Origin: Pseudomonas sp. P7548
GTDB taxonomy: Bacteria; Pseudomonadota; Gammaproteobacteria; Pseudomonadales; Pseudomonadaceae
DNA: 64,000 nucleotides
Assembly: GCF_013386585.1 (NCBI RefSeq)
Contig: NZ_JACARO010000014.1
Span: forward strand, 62,359 to 126,358
Reading direction: 5' to 3'
In this document: positions 52,773 through 62,106 of the stretch, one piece after another
Numbering within the stretch: the first letter of the stretch is position 1
How the letters are laid out: every line of letters begins with the position of its first letter
Notes under the pieces: generated by a model
The model's input: the letters and a program-made list of their open reading frames with translations, nothing else
Told to the model about the DNA's origin: nothing
Database searches by the model: none
Position numbers and translations under genes: made by a program

Positions 52773-53942
52773 ATGACCGCCGCCTGCCTGATGACCACCT
52801 ATCAACCTTCGCCTTTGAGCTTCACCCGTGGCCTGGGCACGCGTCTGTGGGACCAGCAGGGCCGCGAATACCTGGATGCCGTGGCCGGTGTGGCCGTGAC
52901 CAACGTCGGGCATTCCCACCCCAAGCTGGTGGCAGCAATCAGTGAGCAGGCCGGCTTGCTCTTGCACACCTCCAACCTCTACAGCATCGACTGGCAGCAA
53001 CGGCTGGCCGAGCGTCTGACCGGCTTGTCAGGCCTGGACCAGGCGTTTTTCAACAACTCCGGCGCCGAGGCGAATGAGACGGCATTGAAACTCGCTCGGC
53101 TGCACGGCTGGAAAAAGGACATCGAAGCACCGTTGGTGGTGGTGATGGAGAACGCCTTTCATGGGCGCACCCTCGGCACCATGGCCGCCAGCGATGGTCC
53201 CTCGGTGCGCCTGGGTTTTCAGCGCCTGCCGGGGGATTTCCTCAAGATCGGCTTTGGCGACCTGGCTGCGCTGGAGGCAATCACCCAGCAGTACGGTGCG
53301 CGCATTGCGGCAGTGCTGCTGGAGCCGATCCAGGGCGAAAGCGGCGTCCTGCCTGCGCCACCGGGCTATCTCAAGGCCTTGCGTGATCACTGCACGCGCC
53401 ACGGCTGGTTGATGATGCTCGACGAGATCCAGACCGGTATCGGCCGTACCGGCGCCTGGTTCGCGTTCCAGCACGAGGGCATTGTCCCGGACGTCATGAC
53501 CCTGGCCAAAGGCCTCGGCAACGGTGTGCCCATCGGCGCCTGCCTGGCGCGTGCTTCGGTGGCCAAACTGTTCACCCCCGGCAGCCACGGCAGCACGTTT
53601 GGCGGCAATCCACTGGCCTGCCGTGTGGGCTGCACCGTGCTGGATATCATCGAGGAACAAGGCTTGCTGCAAAACGCCGCGCAACAGGGCGAACGCCTGC
53701 TGGCGCGGTTGCGGGTAGCGTTGAGCGAATACCCGATTGTGCTGGCGATCCGTGGGCAGGGTTTGATGATTGGTATTGAACTGGCCGAGCCATTGCGTGA
53801 CCTGGCCCTGCGGGCGGCCCAGGAGCATGGGCTGCTGATCAACGTGACGCGGGGCAAGATCATCCGGCTGTTGCCGCCGTTGACCCTGGATGCCAAGGAA
53901 GCCGAGATGATCGTGCGGGCCATTACCCGTCTGCTTAATTGA
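52773..53942 (+). CDS. argD: Acetylornithine aminotransferase
   Basis: PLP enzyme of class III exchanging an amino group between N-acetylglutamate semialdehyde and glutamate in arginine synthesis; can also act on succinyldiaminopimelate or succinylornithine. 389 residues from ATG 52773 with GGAG nine bases before. Motifs: [32 protein letters not shown], the PLP Lys in [14 protein letters not shown], and [13 protein letters not shown]. The pattern matches the argD of P. putida/P. fluorescens rather than AruC. Confidence 0.92.
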   Translation: MTAACLMTTYQPSPLSFTRGLGTRLWDQQGREYLDAVAGVAVTNVGHSHPKLVAAISEQAGLLLHTSNLYSIDWQQRLAERLTGLSGLDQAFFNNSGAEANETALKLARLHGWKKDIEAPLVVVMENAFHGRTLGTMAASDGPSVRLGFQRLPGDFLKIGFGDLAALEAITQQYGARIAAVLLEPIQGESGVLPAPPGYLKALRDHCTRHGWLMMLDEIQTGIGRTGAWFAFQHEGIVPDVMTLAKGLGNGVPIGACLARASVAKLFTPGSHGSTFGGNPLACRVGCTVLDIIEEQGLLQNAAQQGERLLARLRVALSEYPIVLAIRGQGLMIGIELAEPLRDLALRAAQEHGLLINVTRGKIIRLLPPLTLDAKEAEMIVRAITRLLN

Positions 53943-53955
53943 AATGCGATCAAAA

Positions 53956-54044
53956 TGTGGGAGCTGGCTTGCCTGCGATTGCAGTGTGCCAGCCAACACA
54001 GTTGGCACAGATAGTCCGCTATCGCCGGCAAGCCAGCTCCTACA
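53956..54044. repeat. REPIN with mixed arms
   Basis: Left arm TGTGGGAGCTGGCTTGCCTG, right arm (complement) TGTAGGAGCTGGCTTGCCGG: two related but different groups. Between the argD and punR stops. Confidence 0.88.
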
Positions 54045-54061
54045 GTCAGGCGGTGTGATTT

Positions 54062-54976
54062 TCAGAGATCAGGCCCATTCAACCACTCCTGATTCATCGT
54101 CTCGGTATCCCCCAGGTACTCCAGCAACCACGCCATGGCCGGCGACAATTTGTTCTGTGCCCAGGCCACACACGACGGGCTGGCCGGAAACGGCCGGCTC
54201 AGTTGCAACGCCACCAACTCACCGCGCTCGATCCACGGCAACACCTGATGCGCCGGCGCCATGCCGACGCACAGGCCGTCGCGCAGGCAATCGATGGCCG
54301 AGGCCCAGTTGGGCACCACCAGCCGCCGTTGGTTATCCAGGGTCCAGGTGTCGCGCTTGGGCAGGTTGCGCGACGTGTCGGTCATGCACAGGGAGGCGAA
54401 GGGACGCAGCTGATCGTCATTGAGCAACCCCTCGACTGTCGCCAGCGGGTGCTTGGCACTGACCACGCACAGCCAGTTCAACAGGCCCATGTCACGAAAC
54501 GTGAAGTGGCTGGCCACCGGCACTGCGCTGGTGGCGCCGATCACAATGTCGGTGCGCTCATCGGCCAGCGCATCCCACACACCGTTGTACACCTCGTATT
54601 CCAGCAGCAACTCCACTTCGGGAAACTGCCGGTAAAAATCCAGCACCAGTTGCCGGCAGCGCTGGGGTTTGACGATTGAGTCCACGGCCACCTTCAATTG
54701 GCCGCTCCAGCCATTGGCCACCTGCTGGCATAGCCGGCGCGTGCCGAGCATCTTTTTCATCACGCCACGGGCTTCTTCTATAAAGAGGCGGCCGGCGGGT
54801 GTCAGCTCCACGTCCCGGTGCCTGCGCACGAACAGTGGTACGGCCAGCCACTCTTCGATCTGACGCACCGTGTAGCTGATGGCCGACGGCACACGGTGCA
54901 ACTCCTGGGCGGCCGCACTGAAGCTGCCATGGCGCGCTACCGCATCGACCACATCCAGAGAGTATTCAGACCACAT
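54062..54976 (-). CDS. punR: LysR regulator PunR
   Basis: 304 residues from ATG 54976. MWSEYSLDVVDAVARHGSFS with AISYTVRQIEEWLAVPLFVRRHRDVELT is nearly the same as E. coli PunR (YdhB), as is the C-terminal LLEYLGDTETMNQEWL. PunR activates the purine nucleoside transporter gene punC, the adjacent divergent gene here (122-base gap). DNA-binding domain residues about 3-60. Confidence 0.93.
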   Translation of the reverse strand: MWSEYSLDVVDAVARHGSFSAAAQELHRVPSAISYTVRQIEEWLAVPLFVRRHRDVELTPAGRLFIEEARGVMKKMLGTRRLCQQVANGWSGQLKVAVDSIVKPQRCRQLVLDFYRQFPEVELLLEYEVYNGVWDALADERTDIVIGATSAVPVASHFTFRDMGLLNWLCVVSAKHPLATVEGLLNDDQLRPFASLCMTDTSRNLPKRDTWTLDNQRRLVVPNWASAIDCLRDGLCVGMAPAHQVLPWIERGELVALQLSRPFPASPSCVAWAQNKLSPAMAWLLEYLGDTETMNQEWLNGPDL

Positions 54977-55098
54977 GATGGTTGCCTTCAAAATATTTGA
55001 TCAGAGTGTCCAATTATTATCGCTTCACACAAAAACTGTCAGCTTCATAATGGGCGCCAGTCAGCAAATAGTTTGATGGCAGGATCTTCAAGGCTTCA

Positions 55099-56283
55099 AT
55101 GAAAAATTCTTTGGGTTTCACGGGGTATCTGGCGGGGCTGAGCATGCTCGGTTATCTGGCCATGGACATGTACTTGCCGGCCTTCGGCGCCATGGGCGAA
55201 CAGTTGCAGATCGGCGCGGGTGCCGTGGGCGCCAGCTTGAGTATTTTCCTTGCGGGCTTTGCGGTGGGGCAGTTGCTGTGGGGGCCGCTGTCTGACCGCT
55301 TGGGGCGCAAGCCGATCTTGCTCACCGGCCTGAGCCTGTTTGTGCTGGGTTGCTTGGGCATGTTCTGGGTCGAGACCGCGCCGCAACTGCTGGCGTTGCG
55401 CTTTGTCCAAGCGATTGGCGTGTGTTCCGCCGCCGTGAGTTGGCAGGCGCTGGTGATCGACCGTTACCCGGCCGACAAGGCCCATCGCGTGTTCGCCAGC
55501 ATCATGCCGCTGATGTCACTGTCGCCGGCCCTGGCGCCGTTGCTGGGGGCGATGGTGTTAAACCACTTCGGCTGGCAAGCGATATTCGGCGTGTTGCTGG
55601 GCGTGTCGTTGCTGCTGCTGTTGCCCACTTTGTTCCTGCGCACTGTACCGAAACGTCAGGCGCAGACGGGCGAACCTTCGCGCCTGGGTTACGGGCAACT
55701 GCTGACATCCCGCGTGTTTACCGGCAACGTGATGATCTTTGCCGCGTGCTCCGCCAGCTTCTTCGCCTGGCTGACCGCCTCACCGTTCATTCTGGGCGAT
55801 ATGGGCTACAGCCCGAATGACATTGGCTTGAGCTACGTGTTGCCGACCTTGGCATTCCTGGTGGGCGGCTACAGTTGCCGCAGCGCCTTGCAGCGTTATC
55901 AGGGCAAAACCCTGCTGCCGTGGTTGCTGGTGGCGTATTGCATCAGCATGCTGGCGTTGTACCTGGTTGCCACCTTGACCGTGCCGACCCTCACCACCTT
56001 GCTGATTCCGTTCTGCCTGATGGCCCTGGTCAATGGCGCGAGCTATCCCATCGTGGTGGCGAATGCACTGATGCCGTTTGCAGAAAATTCCGGCAAGGCC
56101 GCGGCCCTGCAAAACACTCTGCAATTGGGGCTGTGTTTCCTCAGCAGCCTGTTGGTGTCGTCGATGATCGACCAACCGTTGTTGATCACCGTGATCGTGA
56201 TGCTGGCGACTGCGCCGTTGGCGGTATTGGGTTACTGGCTGGCGCGGCCAAAAAACAACCCTGCCAAACTGGCCCAGGCCTGA
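55099..56283 (+). CDS. punC: Purine nucleoside MFS transporter PunC
   Basis: 394 residues, 12 membrane segments, DHA1 drug-efflux-like fold: [38 protein letters not shown] (motif A). Homologous to E. coli YdhC/PunC, which moves adenosine and related purine nucleosides. Divergent partner of punR; together with the Tsx-like channel and NCS2 permease downstream it forms a purine-uptake cluster. Confidence 0.9.
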   Translation: MKNSLGFTGYLAGLSMLGYLAMDMYLPAFGAMGEQLQIGAGAVGASLSIFLAGFAVGQLLWGPLSDRLGRKPILLTGLSLFVLGCLGMFWVETAPQLLALRFVQAIGVCSAAVSWQALVIDRYPADKAHRVFASIMPLMSLSPALAPLLGAMVLNHFGWQAIFGVLLGVSLLLLLPTLFLRTVPKRQAQTGEPSRLGYGQLLTSRVFTGNVMIFAACSASFFAWLTASPFILGDMGYSPNDIGLSYVLPTLAFLVGGYSCRSALQRYQGKTLLPWLLVAYCISMLALYLVATLTVPTLTTLLIPFCLMALVNGASYPIVVANALMPFAENSGKAAALQNTLQLGLCFLSSLLVSSMIDQPLLITVIVMLATAPLAVLGYWLARPKNNPAKLAQA

Positions 56284-56287
56284 CCCC

Positions 56288-56376
56288 TGTAGGAGCCGGC
56301 TTGCCGGCGATCGCGGTCTATCAGTTAGCCCATTCGTCGCTGACCCACCGCTATCCCCGGCAAGCCGGCTCCTACA
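56288..56376. repeat. REPIN (GTAGGAGCCGGCTTGCCGGC group)
   Basis: Arms beginning TGTAGGAGCCGGCTTGCCGG; the right arm has one change (CCCCGGCAAGCC). Between punC and the Tsx-like gene, which converge. Confidence 0.92.
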
Positions 56377-56388
56377 GGTTGGCGGGTG

Positions 56389-57222
56389 TCAGAAGGTGAC
56401 TTCCATGTTCAGCGTCGGGGTTGAGGTGCGAGTACCCAGGCCACCGTCGACGCCGAACTTGTTGTGCCAATACTCGTAACCCACCCCCAGGTACAGGTTC
56501 GGTTTCACGCTTTTGCCCGGCCGCACCGCCACCATCAGCGCGGTACGCATCAGCGCTTCCGGCGCGGTGTCGCGGCCGTGGTAGTCCTTGCCTTTTTCCC
56601 CGACGTAATTGATGAACCCCTGGAACTTGACCGCGTGGCTGGCGACCTCGAACGGGCGCATCCACGTCAGGTTGAGCATGTAGGTGTCATCGAACGTGTG
56701 GTTCGACTCTTGCGCGCCGGGGATGCCGGTGTGGTTCTTTTCCTTGTAGTACATCAGGCTCAGGTCGAGCACACCGACGGTGTTGAATTTCAAGGTAGGA
56801 CCGATCACCAGGGCGCGCTTTTTGGCTGACGCGAAGTTGTTGTTGCGGTTGGCGTCAAACCCCGCCGTCAGGGCGTAATCCTTGATCAGGCCGGTGCCCA
56901 GCGGCACATCGAATACCCGCGATGCGTACAACTGGTGCCGGTACACGCCGTACACCTCGCTGCCGCCATGGTCCGTGCCTTTGCGCGGGTCGCTGCTGTC
57001 GGACAGGAACACATCGAGGTTGAAGTAGTTGCTGCCGTATTGGTAACCGCTGGCGTGGGTAAAACTGTAGATGCGCTTGCTGAAATCGTCGGGGTTGTTC
57101 GGATTGGTGAAGTGCTGGCCGTAGCGGAAACCTACGCTGTTGTTCATCCATTCCACCGCGACAGCCTCCCCGCCGCCGAGGAGGGACAGTAAGACGGTTG
57201 CGCCGTGCAGTGCCTTTTTCAT
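56389..57222 (-). CDS. Tsx-family nucleoside-specific outer-membrane channel
   Basis: 277 residues with signal peptide ending AVAVEW. Tsx/channel-forming family (PF03502): EWMNNSVGFRYGQHFTNPNNPDDFSKRIYSFTHASGYQYGSNYFNLDVF is the typical start, and GGSEVYGVYRHQLYASRVFDV follows; the protein ends VTF, a barrel-type end. Should admit nucleosides or nucleobases through the outer membrane, consistent with the punC and NCS2 neighbours. Confidence 0.88.
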   Translation of the reverse strand: MKKALHGATVLLSLLGGGEAVAVEWMNNSVGFRYGQHFTNPNNPDDFSKRIYSFTHASGYQYGSNYFNLDVFLSDSSDPRKGTDHGGSEVYGVYRHQLYASRVFDVPLGTGLIKDYALTAGFDANRNNNFASAKKRALVIGPTLKFNTVGVLDLSLMYYKEKNHTGIPGAQESNHTFDDTYMLNLTWMRPFEVASHAVKFQGFINYVGEKGKDYHGRDTAPEALMRTALMVAVRPGKSVKPNLYLGVGYEYWHNKFGVDGGLGTRTSTPTLNMEVTF

Positions 57223-57365
57223 TGTTTTTATTCCTTTGGCGTTTGGCTCATGGCGGCCTTGCAGGGACCGCCGGGCGCAGTATCAGCACAGGGCGGGCGT
57301 GCGCCAAAGAACAGAATCTCGCCTGGGGCGATGCCGAAACGGCAGCACGGTATTTGCCCTGAAAG

Positions 57366-58316
57366 TCAGGAAATACGCGGCGCCGCAGGCATTTCCTCGC
57401 GTTCGCGCAAGGCGATCTCTTCGCCCAACAGGTGGGTCAGGGCTTGCACCGCCACGGGCAAGTCACGGTCCTTGCGGGCATACACGCCCAGGTCGCTGAA
57501 GATGCCACCCTGGTCGCTCAGCGGAATGTGCAGCAGTTCGCCGCGCTGCAGGTCGGCCTCGATACCGATGCGAGTCTGGAAGGCGATGCCCAATTGCTGG
57601 CGCGCCAACTGTCGCGCCAGTTCCATGGAGTTGCTGTGCAGCAGGGGCTTGCTCGCTGCCGCTGTGGATGTGTGCAACGGGGCGATGAGGTGATGCACCG
57701 ACAGTTCGCTTTTGGCCTGGATCACCCCGTATTCGCAGCATTGCCCATAGCTCACCCGCGTTTCACCGGCCAGCGGATGCTCCGGCGTCATCAATGCGCC
57801 CAAGCGGAAATGGCCGACGCACAGCTGGGTGATTTCGTTGCTGCGCGGCAGGGCAAACGCCAGGCCGAGGTCCGCCTGGCCATTGACCACCGCGCCGGGA
57901 ATCGACTGCGAACCCTGCACCGTGACGCCAATTGTCACCTTCGGGTAGCGCTCACGCATACGCCGGAGTGCGGCAGGCAGCAGTTCGACGGCGGCCCCTT
58001 CCACCGTGGCGATTTCCACATGCCCGGTCTGCACGCCGTGCAAGCCATCCAGTTCACCGCGCACCCGTTCTACATCCTGCAGCAGCAGGCTGATGTGGCG
58101 CGTAAGGATCTCACCGGCGGCCGTCACGCGCAGGCCGCCCGGCAACCGCTCGAACAGTGGTGCGCCCATCTCGTCTTCCAGCTTGAGGATCTGCCGGTTC
58201 ACGGCCGACGACGCCACGTTCAGGCGCCGCGCGGCTTCGCGGATCGAATGGCAGCGCCGCACCATGTCGAAGTAGTAGATGGCCGGAGCATGAATACGCA
58301 GCTTGCGGTTGAGCAT
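57366..58316 (-). CDS. LysR-family regulator of the xanthine permease region
   Basis: 316 residues. Winged-helix start RIHAPAIYYFDMVRRCHSIREAARRLNVASSAVNRQILKLEDEMGAPLFERLPGGLRVT; C-terminal effector domain. Divergent from the NCS2 permease (173-base gap), which it may control. AGGA upstream of ATG 58316. Effector unknown. Confidence 0.92.
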   Translation of the reverse strand: MLNRKLRIHAPAIYYFDMVRRCHSIREAARRLNVASSAVNRQILKLEDEMGAPLFERLPGGLRVTAAGEILTRHISLLLQDVERVRGELDGLHGVQTGHVEIATVEGAAVELLPAALRRMRERYPKVTIGVTVQGSQSIPGAVVNGQADLGLAFALPRSNEITQLCVGHFRLGALMTPEHPLAGETRVSYGQCCEYGVIQAKSELSVHHLIAPLHTSTAAASKPLLHSNSMELARQLARQQLGIAFQTRIGIEADLQRGELLHIPLSDQGGIFSDLGVYARKDRDLPVAVQALTHLLGEEIALREREEMPAAPRIS

Positions 58317-58412
58317 TTTTTTTCAGGTCCTTTTGCGCACGGCTTCAAGCCACAGGGCAGGGCGGCTGAATGGATTTTTGTATCGCCGTCATCTGGATTA
58401 TTGTGAAATTGA

Positions 58413-58458
58413 TTGTATACAACTCTATGGACATCCCGTCTTTCCTTTGCATACAGTG
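58413..58458. promoter_or_regulatory. Candidate operators upstream of the NCS2 permease
   Basis: Perfect palindrome TTGTATACAA at 58413-58422 and TTGCATACAG at 58447-58456, the second about 34 bases away, both between the LysR start and the permease start. The same TTGTATAC word precedes the NCS1 permease at 28868. Confidence 0.35.
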
Positions 58459-58489
58459 AATACACAACAAAAACAGAGACCCCCCCACC

Positions 58490-59992
58490 ATGACTATCCC
58501 GAAGGCGTCACCGCAGCGGCCAGAAGATGAGAATCTTGGCGTCGCGGCCAATATGGCTTACGGCCTGCAGCATGTGCTTACCATGTACGGCGGCATCGTT
58601 GCCGTTCCGTTGATCGTCGGTCAGGCAGCGGGGTTGTCGCCCGCCGATATCGGCCTGCTGATCGCTGCGTCACTGTTTGCCGGTGGCCTGGCCACGCTGC
58701 TGCAAACCCTTGGCTTGCCGTTTTTTGGTTGTCAGTTGCCGCTGGTGCAAGGCGTGTCCTTTGCCGGTGTGGCCACGATGGTGGCGATTGTCGGCAGTGA
58801 TGGGGCGGGCGGTGTGCCGGCGATACTCGGGGCGGTGATGGCCGCGTCGTTCATCGGCTTGCTGATCACGCCGGTGTTCTCGCGGATCACCAAGTTTTTC
58901 CCACCGCTGGTGACCGGCATCGTGATCACCACCATCGGCTTGACCCTCATGCCCGTCGCGGCCCGCTGGGCCATGGGCGGCAACAGCCGCGCGGCGGATT
59001 TTGGCAGCATGTCCAACATCGGCCTGGCCGCGTTGACCCTGGTGTTGGTGCTGCTGCTGAGCAAGATCGGCAGCGCGACGATCTCGCGGTTGTCGATTCT
59101 GCTGGCAATGGTGATCGGTACGGTGATTGCGGTATTCCTGGGCATGGCGGACTTCTCCGGCGTGGCCCAAGGGCCGATGTTCGGTTTCCCTACGCCATTC
59201 CATTTCGGCATGCCAACCTTCCACGTGGCCGCGATCATTTCCATGTGCATCGTGGTGATGGTGACCCTGGTGGAAACCTCGGCAGACATCCTGGCCGTCG
59301 GTGAAATCATCGACACCAAGGTCGACTCCAAACGCCTGGGCAATGGCTTGCGCGCCGATATGCTGTCGAGCATGTTCGCGCCAATCTTCGGTTCCTTCAC
59401 CCAAAGCGCATTTGCCCAGAACGTCGGCCTGGTGGCGGTGACCGGCGTGAAGAGCCGTTTTGTGGTGGCCACCGGCGGGGTGTTTCTGGTAGTGCTCGGC
59501 TTGCTGCCCTTCATGGGGCGGGTGATTGCGGCGGTGCCGACGTCGGTGTTGGGCGGTGCCGGGATCGTGTTGTTCGGCACCGTGGCGGCCAGCGGTATCC
59601 GCACCTTGTCCAAGGTGGATTATCGCAACAACATGAACCTGATCATCGTGGCCACTTCCATCGGTTTCGGCATGATCCCCATCGCTGCGCCGAGCTTCTA
59701 TGACCACTTTCCGAGCTGGTTCGCGACGATTTTCCATTCGGGTATCAGCTCGTCGGCGATCATGGCGATCCTGCTGAACCTGGCGTTCAACCACTTCACG
59801 GCCGGCAACTCGGACCAGCAGTCAGTGTTCGTGGCGGGGACCGAGCGCAGCTTGTGCTTCCGCGATGTGTCGGAACTGCGCGATGGCGACTACTTCAGTG
59901 GCGGCAAGTTGTTTGATGCCGAGGGCAAGGAGATTCCGTTGGTGGCCGAGGTGCCCAAGAAGTCCGCCAAGCCCGAGACCAGCGAAGTCTAA
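58490..59992 (+). CDS. NCS2 family xanthine/uric acid permease
   Basis: 500 residues, 14 hydrophobic segments of the nucleobase:cation symporter-2 (NAT) family. Substrate-site motif QNVGLVAVTGVKSRFVV matches [Q]NxGxxxxTGxxSR of xanthine/uric acid carriers (XanQ, UacT, UapA). VETSADILAVGE is the upstream glutamate region. Opening ANMAYGLQHVLTMYGGIVAVPLIVG is typical. Cargo is therefore probably xanthine or uric acid. The C-terminal 60 residues are a cytoplasmic tail. Confidence 0.94.
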   Translation: MTIPKASPQRPEDENLGVAANMAYGLQHVLTMYGGIVAVPLIVGQAAGLSPADIGLLIAASLFAGGLATLLQTLGLPFFGCQLPLVQGVSFAGVATMVAIVGSDGAGGVPAILGAVMAASFIGLLITPVFSRITKFFPPLVTGIVITTIGLTLMPVAARWAMGGNSRAADFGSMSNIGLAALTLVLVLLLSKIGSATISRLSILLAMVIGTVIAVFLGMADFSGVAQGPMFGFPTPFHFGMPTFHVAAIISMCIVVMVTLVETSADILAVGEIIDTKVDSKRLGNGLRADMLSSMFAPIFGSFTQSAFAQNVGLVAVTGVKSRFVVATGGVFLVVLGLLPFMGRVIAAVPTSVLGGAGIVLFGTVAASGIRTLSKVDYRNNMNLIIVATSIGFGMIPIAAPSFYDHFPSWFATIFHSGISSSAIMAILLNLAFNHFTAGNSDQQSVFVAGTERSLCFRDVSELRDGDYFSGGKLFDAEGKEIPLVAEVPKKSAKPETSEV

Positions 59993-60009
59993 AACCTCCC
60001 CGATATACC

Positions 60010-60098
60010 TGTAGGAGCTGGCTTGCCAGCGATGACGGCCAGCCAGTCACCACAGCGGTGACGGTTGGATCGCTATCGCTGGCAAGCCAGCTCCTACA
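60010..60098. repeat. REPIN (GTAGGAGCTGGCTTGCCAGC group)
   Basis: Arms beginning TGTAGGAGCTGGCTTGCCAG, about 25 bases perfectly complementary, between the NCS2 permease and the hydrolase gene, which converge. Confidence 0.92.
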
Positions 60099-60132
60099 GG
60101 GTTTCAGCCAGTCGGTGTAGCAACAGGGGTGT

Positions 60133-61065
60133 TTAGCCGGCCTTGAGTGCGCGGTGCGGCAACGAGCACGCCTCATCCAGAAACTTCACCACCGTGCCCA
60201 TGCACGCCTGACGTTCTTCCACGTGAGGCATGTGGCTCGAGTCTTCGAACAGTGCCCAGCGCACATCCTCGATCTCATCCAGGAACGGTTTGACCACCAG
60301 CGGTGTGGCTTCGTCGTGGCGGCCGGAGATCACCAGGGTCGGCACCTTGATCGCCGACAGCCGGCCAATCACATTCCAGTCCTTCAAGCTGCCGATCACG
60401 TGGAACTCGGTGGGGCCGCTCATGGCGTGGTACACCGTCGGGTCGGCATCGACCTGGGCGAATGTGCGTGCCACTTCTTCTGGCCACGGGTTGACCCGGC
60501 ACACGTGCTGGTCGTAGAAAATCCGTGAGGCAGCCTGGTACTCGGGGTCGCTGTAGGTGCCGGCCGCTTCGTGCTTGAGCAGGGTTTCATGCACGCCTTC
60601 GGGCAGCAACTGGCGCAGGCGGTTGGCTTCGCTGACCCAAGTACGCATGCAGGTCGGCGAGTTGGCCGGGATGAATGCGCGCAGGCCCTTGGGTTGCAGG
60701 ATGGCGTGTTCGCTGCCGAGCATGCCGCCCCAGGATTGCCCGAGGATCGCGTAGTTGTCGCTGATTTGCAGGTGGTCCAGCAGGTTGTTCAGTTCTTCGA
60801 GGAACAGGCCGATGGTCCAGAAAGACGGGTCTTTGTCGGGCAAGTGGGTGGAACGGCCATTGCCGATTTGGTCGTAGTGAATCACCGCATGGCCGCTGGC
60901 CGCGACGTCCTTGAACGCATCGACATAGTCATGGGTGCAGCCGGGGCCGCCGTGAATGATCACCAACGGTGTACGGCCGGTGGTCAGGTCGCCGGTAACG
61001 CGATACCAGGTCTGGTAGGCGCCGAAGGCCGCAAAGCCTTCGCGGATTTTCTCGATGAATTCCAT
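60133..61065 (-). CDS. Proline-iminopeptidase-like alpha/beta hydrolase (left copy)
   Basis: 310 residues from ATG 61065 behind AGGG. Oxyanion motif [14 protein letters not shown] and nucleophile motif [15 protein letters not shown]; the acid is in [12 protein letters not shown] and His in [12 protein letters not shown]. This is the S33 proline iminopeptidase pattern, although amidase or amide-signal hydrolysis is possible. The last 130 residues are clearly paralogous to the hydrolase at 62107-62994 (both have EF..IG.LKDWN.I). A lux-box-like palindrome lies 62 bases upstream. Confidence 0.9.
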   Translation of the reverse strand: MEFIEKIREGFAAFGAYQTWYRVTGDLTTGRTPLVIIHGGPGCTHDYVDAFKDVAASGHAVIHYDQIGNGRSTHLPDKDPSFWTIGLFLEELNNLLDHLQISDNYAILGQSWGGMLGSEHAILQPKGLRAFIPANSPTCMRTWVSEANRLRQLLPEGVHETLLKHEAAGTYSDPEYQAASRIFYDQHVCRVNPWPEEVARTFAQVDADPTVYHAMSGPTEFHVIGSLKDWNVIGRLSAIKVPTLVISGRHDEATPLVVKPFLDEIEDVRWALFEDSSHMPHVEERQACMGTVVKFLDEACSLPHRALKAG

Positions 61066-61126
61066 TTCGTACCCTGCTCTTAAAAAAAGGATCAGGGACA
61101 CCATAGTCGGCAGGGCAGCTTTAGGT

Positions 61127-61146
61127 AACTAGCAAAACAGCTAGGT
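61127..61146 (-). promoter_or_regulatory. Lux-box-like palindrome upstream of the left hydrolase
   Basis: On the minus strand ACCTAGCTGTTTTGCTAGTT: outer ACCTAG pairs with CTAGTT with one mismatch. 20 bases long as in lux boxes, with 61 bases before the hydrolase start. Shares CTAGGT with the box at 62004. Confidence 0.6.
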
Positions 61147-61158
61147 TTTGCCGAAGGG

Positions 61159-61944
61159 TCAGTCCTCCAGCAGGCGGTAATGGGTGGCGCGTACCACCGC
61201 TTGCACGCGGTTCTTGGCGCCCAGCTTGTGCATCGCCGAGGCCAGGTGCAGGGTGACCACCGCCAGTGACCGGCTCAGTTGCGTGGCGATTTCGGCGGCG
61301 GTCAGGCCGTCGGCGGCCCATTTCAGGCATTCGCGTTCGCGCTTGGTCAGGTGAATATGGGGGTAGCTGCGTAGCGCCTTGCTGAACAGTGGGTAGGCTG
61401 CTTCCTGCAATGCATGGGTAATCAGGCTGAAGTCCGCCAGGGTCTGCTGGGCGTCGCGTAATACGGTGCGCGCCTTGCCGGTGCGCAGGCCGGTCAGCGA
61501 GGCGAAGCCGCCACGGGGCAGGTGGATGGGCACGCTCACGCCGCAGGTGAGTTGCCGCTCATGCAGGTAGGAAGACACCGGGGCATGGCAAGGGTCGATG
61601 ATCTTTTGCAGCGCGGTCTCGGCCTTGGCCTCATAGGACCAGACAAACGGCGACACCGTGCTCAGGGCCAGGTGCTGAACCGGGTCGATCTGATAGAACC
61701 CTTCACTGCACCACAAGGCGTGCCAGTCGGACGGGGTGTTGCGCAGCTCCAGCACCGAAGGGGTGATGAGCGAGCCATCCTGGTCGATGGGCACCGGGGT
61801 GTAGTCGTACACCAGCGCATCGAAGCCCAACTGCTGGGCGAGAATAAACGTATTGTCCATCTGCTCATCCAGGCTCCTGCCCGGCATCAGACGATTGTTG
61901 AAGGCAGTAAGCTTGGCCAGCATCCGTTCTGCTCCCGAATTCAT
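61159..61944 (-). CDS. LuxR-family solo regulator (OryR/PsoR/PipR-like)
   Basis: 261 residues from ATG 61944; a start at 61923 would give 254. N-terminal autoinducer-binding domain and C-terminal LuxR helix-turn-helix (LTKRERECLKWAADGLTAAEIATQLSRSL, about residues 198-250). By eye, TraR pocket residues W57, D70, P71 and W85 correspond to Trp74, Asp87, Pro88 and Trp102, but Y61 is Trp78. The Y61W change marks the plant-responsive OryR group. No luxI is present in the window. The GTG at 61977 is a less likely start. Confidence 0.9.
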   Translation of the reverse strand: MNSGAERMLAKLTAFNNRLMPGRSLDEQMDNTFILAQQLGFDALVYDYTPVPIDQDGSLITPSVLELRNTPSDWHALWCSEGFYQIDPVQHLALSTVSPFVWSYEAKAETALQKIIDPCHAPVSSYLHERQLTCGVSVPIHLPRGGFASLTGLRTGKARTVLRDAQQTLADFSLITHALQEAAYPLFSKALRSYPHIHLTKRERECLKWAADGLTAAEIATQLSRSLAVVTLHLASAMHKLGAKNRVQAVVRATHYRLLED

Positions 61945-62003
61945 TTGAATCTCGACTTGCGGCAAGTAGAATGCCACGCCCCGGCGAAGGACTGCCAGGC
62001 CAA

Positions 62004-62023
62004 ACCTATAAGAAATACTAGGT
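62004..62023 (+). promoter_or_regulatory. Lux-box-like palindrome upstream of the right hydrolase
   Basis: ACCTATAAGAAATACTAGGT: six-base arms with perfect AACCTA/TAGGTT when one base is added on each side (62003-62024). About 84 bases before the hydrolase start and about 60 bases from the LuxR start. Confidence 0.65.
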
Positions 62024-62106
62024 TATGGACGCACGGCATCCTCGGTAGTGTTGGCCTGATAAACGGCCGCTACCTGCCAGGCCGATACAACACAAGGAAT
62101 GTATGC

